Assembly (NCBI GenBank): GCA_003133205.1
Contig: PKWK01000382.1
Span: 4,450-39,949, forward strand
Length of the DNA stretch: 35,500 bases
Source: Granulicella sp.
GTDB taxonomy: Bacteria > Acidobacteriota > Terriglobia > Terriglobales > Acidobacteriaceae
Direction of reading: 5' to 3'
The notes under the pieces are model-generated. The model did no database searches. It saw nothing but the letters and a program-made list of their open reading frames with translations, and had not been told where the DNA came from. Shown one piece after another: positions 33,122-35,500 of this stretch; position 1 is the first letter of the stretch, and every line of letters starts with the position of its first letter. The position numbers and the translations under genes were made by a program.

Positions 33122-33242
33122 GGGTGATACCTATACTGATACCGTTTATTTGGGTTCATATGGAAGGTTATCACCCTGAATGGCAAGAAAATAGCTTCGG
33201 CCTCGTATATCCGATATTGACGTATCAAATCGGGATACGTCA
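33122..33242. other. AT-rich spacer segment with nested dyad symmetries
   Basis: GGGTGATA (33122-33129) is matched by TATCACCC (33169-33176). GATACC occurs twice, 12 bp apart, around TATACT. TGACGTATC (33218-33226) and GATACGTCA (33234-33242) form a perfect 9-bp inverted repeat with a 7-bp spacer. CCGATATTGA (33211-33220) pairs, with one base missing, with TCAAATCGG (33225-33233). The last two pairings share sequence and exclude each other. No gene overlaps convincingly. The density of symmetric words suggests a protein-binding or recombination site. Confidence 0.4.
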
Positions 33243-33833
33243 TCGCTGGACCCGGGCGGGACGCTGGTCAAGTGGATATTTTTCGAATCAATCATTGCCG
33301 CGCGGAATAGTCCTGGTTTGGCTCCATTCCGGTGTAGATGAAGCTCGCCGAGGCGTCCCCCGGGCCGCAGACAATCTCTTGGTCATGGCTCGAAGGAGCC
33401 AGCGAGAAACGGAAGAACTGCTCGGCTCGCCATCATCACCGTGGCCGCCAGCGTCACGCTGAGGACCCCCTACGATCGCATGCCCGGGCGTGTCCAAAGT
33501 CCCTGCACCGGCGTTCAAGGACGCGCTATAGAGACTCTGAGGGCGGCGGCGGGGTGCCTGAACGTCCTCGTTCATCCGACCCCTGTAATGTTGCTGGTCG
33601 GGCGATTCATCTGAATCAATCCTGCCTCCGGTCCGGCAGCGATATTGACGGGAAGCCCGTTCCACTGCAGTGGCTCCGGCATGGCCACAACCACCCTTAC
33701 CCAACCGCAATTCCTACATGCGAGCCATAAAGGCAGACGGTGAGTGCGCCTCATGCGCGGCTAGGACCTTTTCAAAGTAGACTTCCCGACTTCCATTCGG
33801 CTGCACAGAGTGGTGGTGAAGGGGAAAAACAAT
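33243..33833. other. Spacer between the secretin operon and the accessory genes
   Basis: No strong gene. Several frames are open but have improbable composition (Arg/His/Ser runs) and no ribosome binding site. The best candidate is the 60-residue minus-strand frame at 33572-33754, listed separately. Decayed gene fragments are possible, since one plus-strand frame (about 33440-33616) has ordinary amino-acid composition without a start. Confidence 0.4.
33572..33754 (-). CDS. Possible small protein with a CxxC motif
   Basis: A 60-residue frame begins MRRTHRLPLWLACRNCGWVR and continues VVVAMPEPLQWNGLPV. The single Cys-Arg-Asn-Cys pair followed by Gly-Trp could be half of a zinc knuckle. AAGG lies about 14 bases before ATG 33754, a weak position. 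It is divergent from the helix-turn-helix gene at 33834. I do not recognise it, and it may be a remnant or a chance frame. Confidence 0.22.
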   Translation of the reverse strand: MRRTHRLPLWLACRNCGWVRVVVAMPEPLQWNGLPVNIAAGPEAGLIQMNRPTSNITGVG

Positions 33834-34241
33834 ATGACAACGAAGAGAACTCAAGGCAAATCACAAGCCAGCCACAAAACCGATGAAGTAACCAGCCAAG
33901 GGATAAGTGATATAGCTCGGAAGACAAACTTCCCGGCGTCTCATCCGACACCGCAGAAACCGGTGCAAAGTGAAGGTCACTCCCAGCCCCTCCCCAGCGT
34001 CGCCCGTCTTCGTGCGATGCAGACCGCGACACCTGCAGTAACGGCGGTACCAAAAGACATCGCTGAACAGATTGCCGCCTTTCCCGGTGCCCTCAACGCC
34101 AAACAGGTGGCACGCATCTTCGGCATCAGCGCAGCGATGGTCTATAAACTCGCCCGTTCGGGTGTGTTGCCTTGCTTCCGCATCGGCACCAACATGAGAT
34201 TCGCCCAGAAGGACTTGGTCGACTGGTACCGCAAGCACTGA
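33834..34241 (+). CDS. Excisionase-type helix-turn-helix protein
   Basis: The 135-residue protein has a long, polar, probably disordered N-terminal half (1-75, rich in Gln, Ser, Thr, Lys and Pro). A compact C-terminal DNA-binding domain (about 84-135) follows: GALNAKQVARIFGISAAMVYKLARSGVLPCFRIGTNMRFAQKDLVDWYRKH. This is the HTH_17/MerR-like winged helix of excisionases and small plasmid or phage regulators. ATG 33834 is chosen for the AAGGGG eight bases upstream; GTG 33810 is also in frame. An intrinsic terminator lies about 115 bp after its stop. No integrase is visible, so a role in excision is not shown. It could simply regulate its neighbours. Confidence 0.75.
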   Translation: MTTKRTQGKSQASHKTDEVTSQGISDIARKTNFPASHPTPQKPVQSEGHSQPLPSVARLRAMQTATPAVTAVPKDIAEQIAAFPGALNAKQVARIFGISAAMVYKLARSGVLPCFRIGTNMRFAQKDLVDWYRKH

Positions 34242-34355
34242 GCACCATTGACGCATTCGAAGGCGTCCCGAATAGCCCATGTCCCGACGGGTCAAGTTAG
34301 TAGATTTCGCGGAAGGCTGATGTACCAACGCAGCAGCAAAGGTCGTATTTCTCAA

Positions 34356-34388
34356 ATGCCCGGTGCAGTCTCGCCGGGCATCTTTTTC
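34356..34388 (+). terminator. Intrinsic terminator after the helix-turn-helix gene
   Basis: The arms ATGCCCGG (34356-34363) and CCGGGCAT (34374-34381) are perfectly complementary around a 10-base loop. They are followed directly by CTTTTTCC. It ends the transcript of the helix-turn-helix gene and separates it from the small Cys-rich gene at 34486, which must therefore have its own promoter or depend on read-through. Confidence 0.8.
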
Positions 34389-34485
34389 CTGACGCTGAAG
34401 AAGGCTGCCGCGCCACGCTGGGCAAAGGAATACGTAGCGAGGCACGATTGATCCACGAGTATGTGGAAATGAAGGAGTAATTGAG

Positions 34486-34689
34486 ATGGACGACGACTGG
34501 GTCCCTATAGAATTCCCGCCAAACCTGATGGAAATGATGGAAGCATGGATCAGTTCGACCGAGCCCAACGTCGGTTGGTGCGTGCTGTGCAATCGACCGA
34601 TCAAGTGCAAGGACGACTTGATCCCCGACACCAACACCCACAATTGCCCTGAAGGGCGTGCGTTCGAGAATCACATAAATCGCTCGTGA
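34486..34689 (+). CDS. Small Cys-rich protein, putative zinc-binding
   Basis: The 67-residue protein is preceded by AAGGAG nine bases before ATG, one of the best ribosome binding sites in the window. That supports a real gene. The N-terminal half is acidic (MDDDWVPIEFPPNLMEMMEA). The C-terminal half has Cys32-x2-Cys35-x5-Cys41, His52, Cys54 and His63, in GWCVLCNRPIKCKD and THNCPEGRAFENH, which could bind one zinc. I do not recognise a family. Small proteins of this type are common in phages and islands. Its stop codon overlaps a possible basic peptide frame. Confidence 0.6.
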   Translation: MDDDWVPIEFPPNLMEMMEAWISSTEPNVGWCVLCNRPIKCKDDLIPDTNTHNCPEGRAFENHINRS

Positions 34690-34772
34690 GTGGGAAATCG
34701 CGAAAAGGCCAGCCGAAGCAGTGCGGGCGACGAAGAAGCAAAGCGAAGATCCGCCGACCAAAGAATGAGTGA
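34686..34772 (+). CDS. Possible 28-residue highly basic peptide
   Basis: GTG 34686 overlaps the TGA of the Cys-rich gene as GTGA and opens a 28-codon frame. It begins (V/M)SGKSRKGQPKQCGRRRSK and contains about twelve Lys or Arg residues. The overlap would allow coupled translation. Such composition suits a nucleic-acid-binding tail, but it also arises easily from A/G-rich DNA. Evidence is weak. Confidence 0.25.
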   Translation: MSGKSRKGQPKQCGRRRSKAKIRRPKNE

Positions 34773-34867
34773 CGTCGCCCTGTGTCGGGGTAGTCAGGAT
34801 GCTGGTCGGCACGGCGGTCAGGTAGCTACATCTTTTTGGCTATCGAGTCGAGGTAATCATTCATAAA

Positions 34868-35500
34868 CTAGTCGTGGATATGATCGCCATGTTCGTACGT
34901 GTGTGAGAGAGACTTGCCACGACGGAGCTTGGCCCACTTGCGCTTGGCTATTTCCTTAGTCGCCCATTCCCGGTCACGCCGTTCCTGGTCGTTCTGGAAT
35001 TTGGGGTGTCCTGGGTGGCGTCCGTATTCATCGGCTGCCCAAGATGATCCGTCCATATAGCCCATCGAGATTGCCTTGGTGAACGGGACTTTCCATAGGT
35101 TCGGAAACAAAAACCAATCATCGTCCAGTACAGCCCAGCCTGTGCGCTTCATGAGCTTCTCCGGGTAAAGCCATTCCTTCTTACCCGCCGCAACATAGCG
35201 ACTCGCCTTCATCTTCAGTATCAAGTTGATGCGGAGAACCTCATCTTCTTCGATCTCGCGACCGAACTGGACGTTACCGGCATACATCATCACGTTATCG
35301 TATTGTCGAGCATTGATGCGGGTCGTGACCGGGTTCTGATTCGGGTCTCTGGTGAATTGGAGATGGGTGATGATGAGACAGGAATCCGGTCCGAGCGGAA
35401 AAATCGTCCGTGTGCCAAGGTTGGCAAGTTCCTCTGTGCCTGGATATTTTGCGAGAGACGGCGGCAACCGGCTGTTGTAGAGTACGCGTCTGAGGAACGC
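34868..35500 (-). CDS. DUF4238-like protein, C-terminal part (5' end outside window)
   Basis: The minus-strand frame is open to the window edge and ends at TAG 34868-34870, giving 210 visible residues. Visible pieces are GTRTIFPLGPDSCLIITHLQF (early) and EEDEVLRINLILKMKASRYVAAGKKEWLYPEKL (middle), followed by a strongly charged C-terminus (DQERRDREWATKEIAKRKWAKLRRGK). 'Phe-Pro-Leu-x-Pro' followed later by an Asn-containing helix reminds me of the end of DUF4238 proteins, a family of unknown function often found in islands. I cannot confirm this. The frame converges with the plus-strand small genes. The missing N-terminus would decide the family. Confidence 0.5.
   Translation of the reverse strand, partial: AFLRRVLYNSRLPPSLAKYPGTEELANLGTRTIFPLGPDSCLIITHLQFTRDPNQNPVTTRINARQYDNVMMYAGNVQFGREIEEDEVLRINLILKMKASRYVAAGKKEWLYPEKLMKRTGWAVLDDDWFLFPNLWKVPFTKAISMGYMDGSSWAADEYGRHPGHPKFQNDQERRDREWATKEIAKRKWAKLRRGKSLSHTYEHGDHIHD

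Noticed and set aside
34248..34451. Plus-strand 67-codon frame after the helix-turn-helix gene
   Set aside because: The intrinsic terminator lies within it and no ribosome binding site precedes it.
1..35500. CRISPR arrays, tRNA/rRNA genes, complete insertion sequences
   Set aside because: Looked for by eye and not found. No regularly spaced repeats with unique spacers, no cloverleaf-like segments and no transposase frames were seen.

Overview
The window looks like a chromosomal stretch from an acidobacterium, most likely class Terriglobia (the Granulicella/Edaphobacter/Terriglobus group). That is an inference from several things together. The base composition is GC-rich. The intergenic spacers carry short palindromes of the GGCTTTAGCC / GGCTTCAGCC type and stacked 'GGTTCAA' heptamers. 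One operon encodes a secretin with a C-terminal cohesin domain followed by two GspG-like pseudopilins. No rRNA, tRNA, CRISPR array or complete insertion sequence was seen.

Left part (1-10136): the 3' end of a signal peptide peptidase (sppA), a gene-free spacer with repeats and a hairpin, then L-threonine dehydrogenase (tdh, minus). Divergent from tdh is a plus-strand run: a secreted protein of unknown function, a 980-residue flavin/iron-sulfur dehydrogenase, leucyl aminopeptidase (pepA) and arginyl-tRNA synthetase (argS). These are ordinary metabolism and housekeeping genes.

Middle part (10137-24760, almost all minus strand): a PEBP/YbhB protein preceded by a 36-codon lipoprotein-like ORF, a 19-bp tandem repeat, a GtrA-family membrane protein and an AGXT2-like class III aminotransferase. 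Next come flgL and an odd 287-residue protein whose N-terminus looks like the rod protein FlgB and whose remainder looks like the second half of FlgK. I read this as the scar of a deletion that removed a flagellar operon. Then follows a complete tripartite RND efflux operon (adaptor, two different permeases, outer-membrane channel) with 4-nt overlaps between its first three genes and a dyad-symmetric candidate operator upstream.

Right part (24761-33084, minus): a family-2 glycosyltransferase, a Spinster-like MFS transporter, queF (queuosine pathway), an M48 periplasmic metalloprotease with a very low-complexity N-terminal segment, and the secretin/pseudopilin operon, whose reading frames overlap and are probably translationally coupled.

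Right edge (about 33085-35500): gene density and style change. A roughly 750-bp spacer with several dyad symmetries leads into a small excisionase-type helix-turn-helix protein, a clear intrinsic terminator, a 67-residue Cys-rich protein with a strong ribosome binding site, a possible 28-residue very basic peptide overlapping it, and a convergent, truncated gene resembling DUF4238. This looks like the beginning of an accessory island. It and the flgB'-'flgK chimera are the two places most worth a second look.
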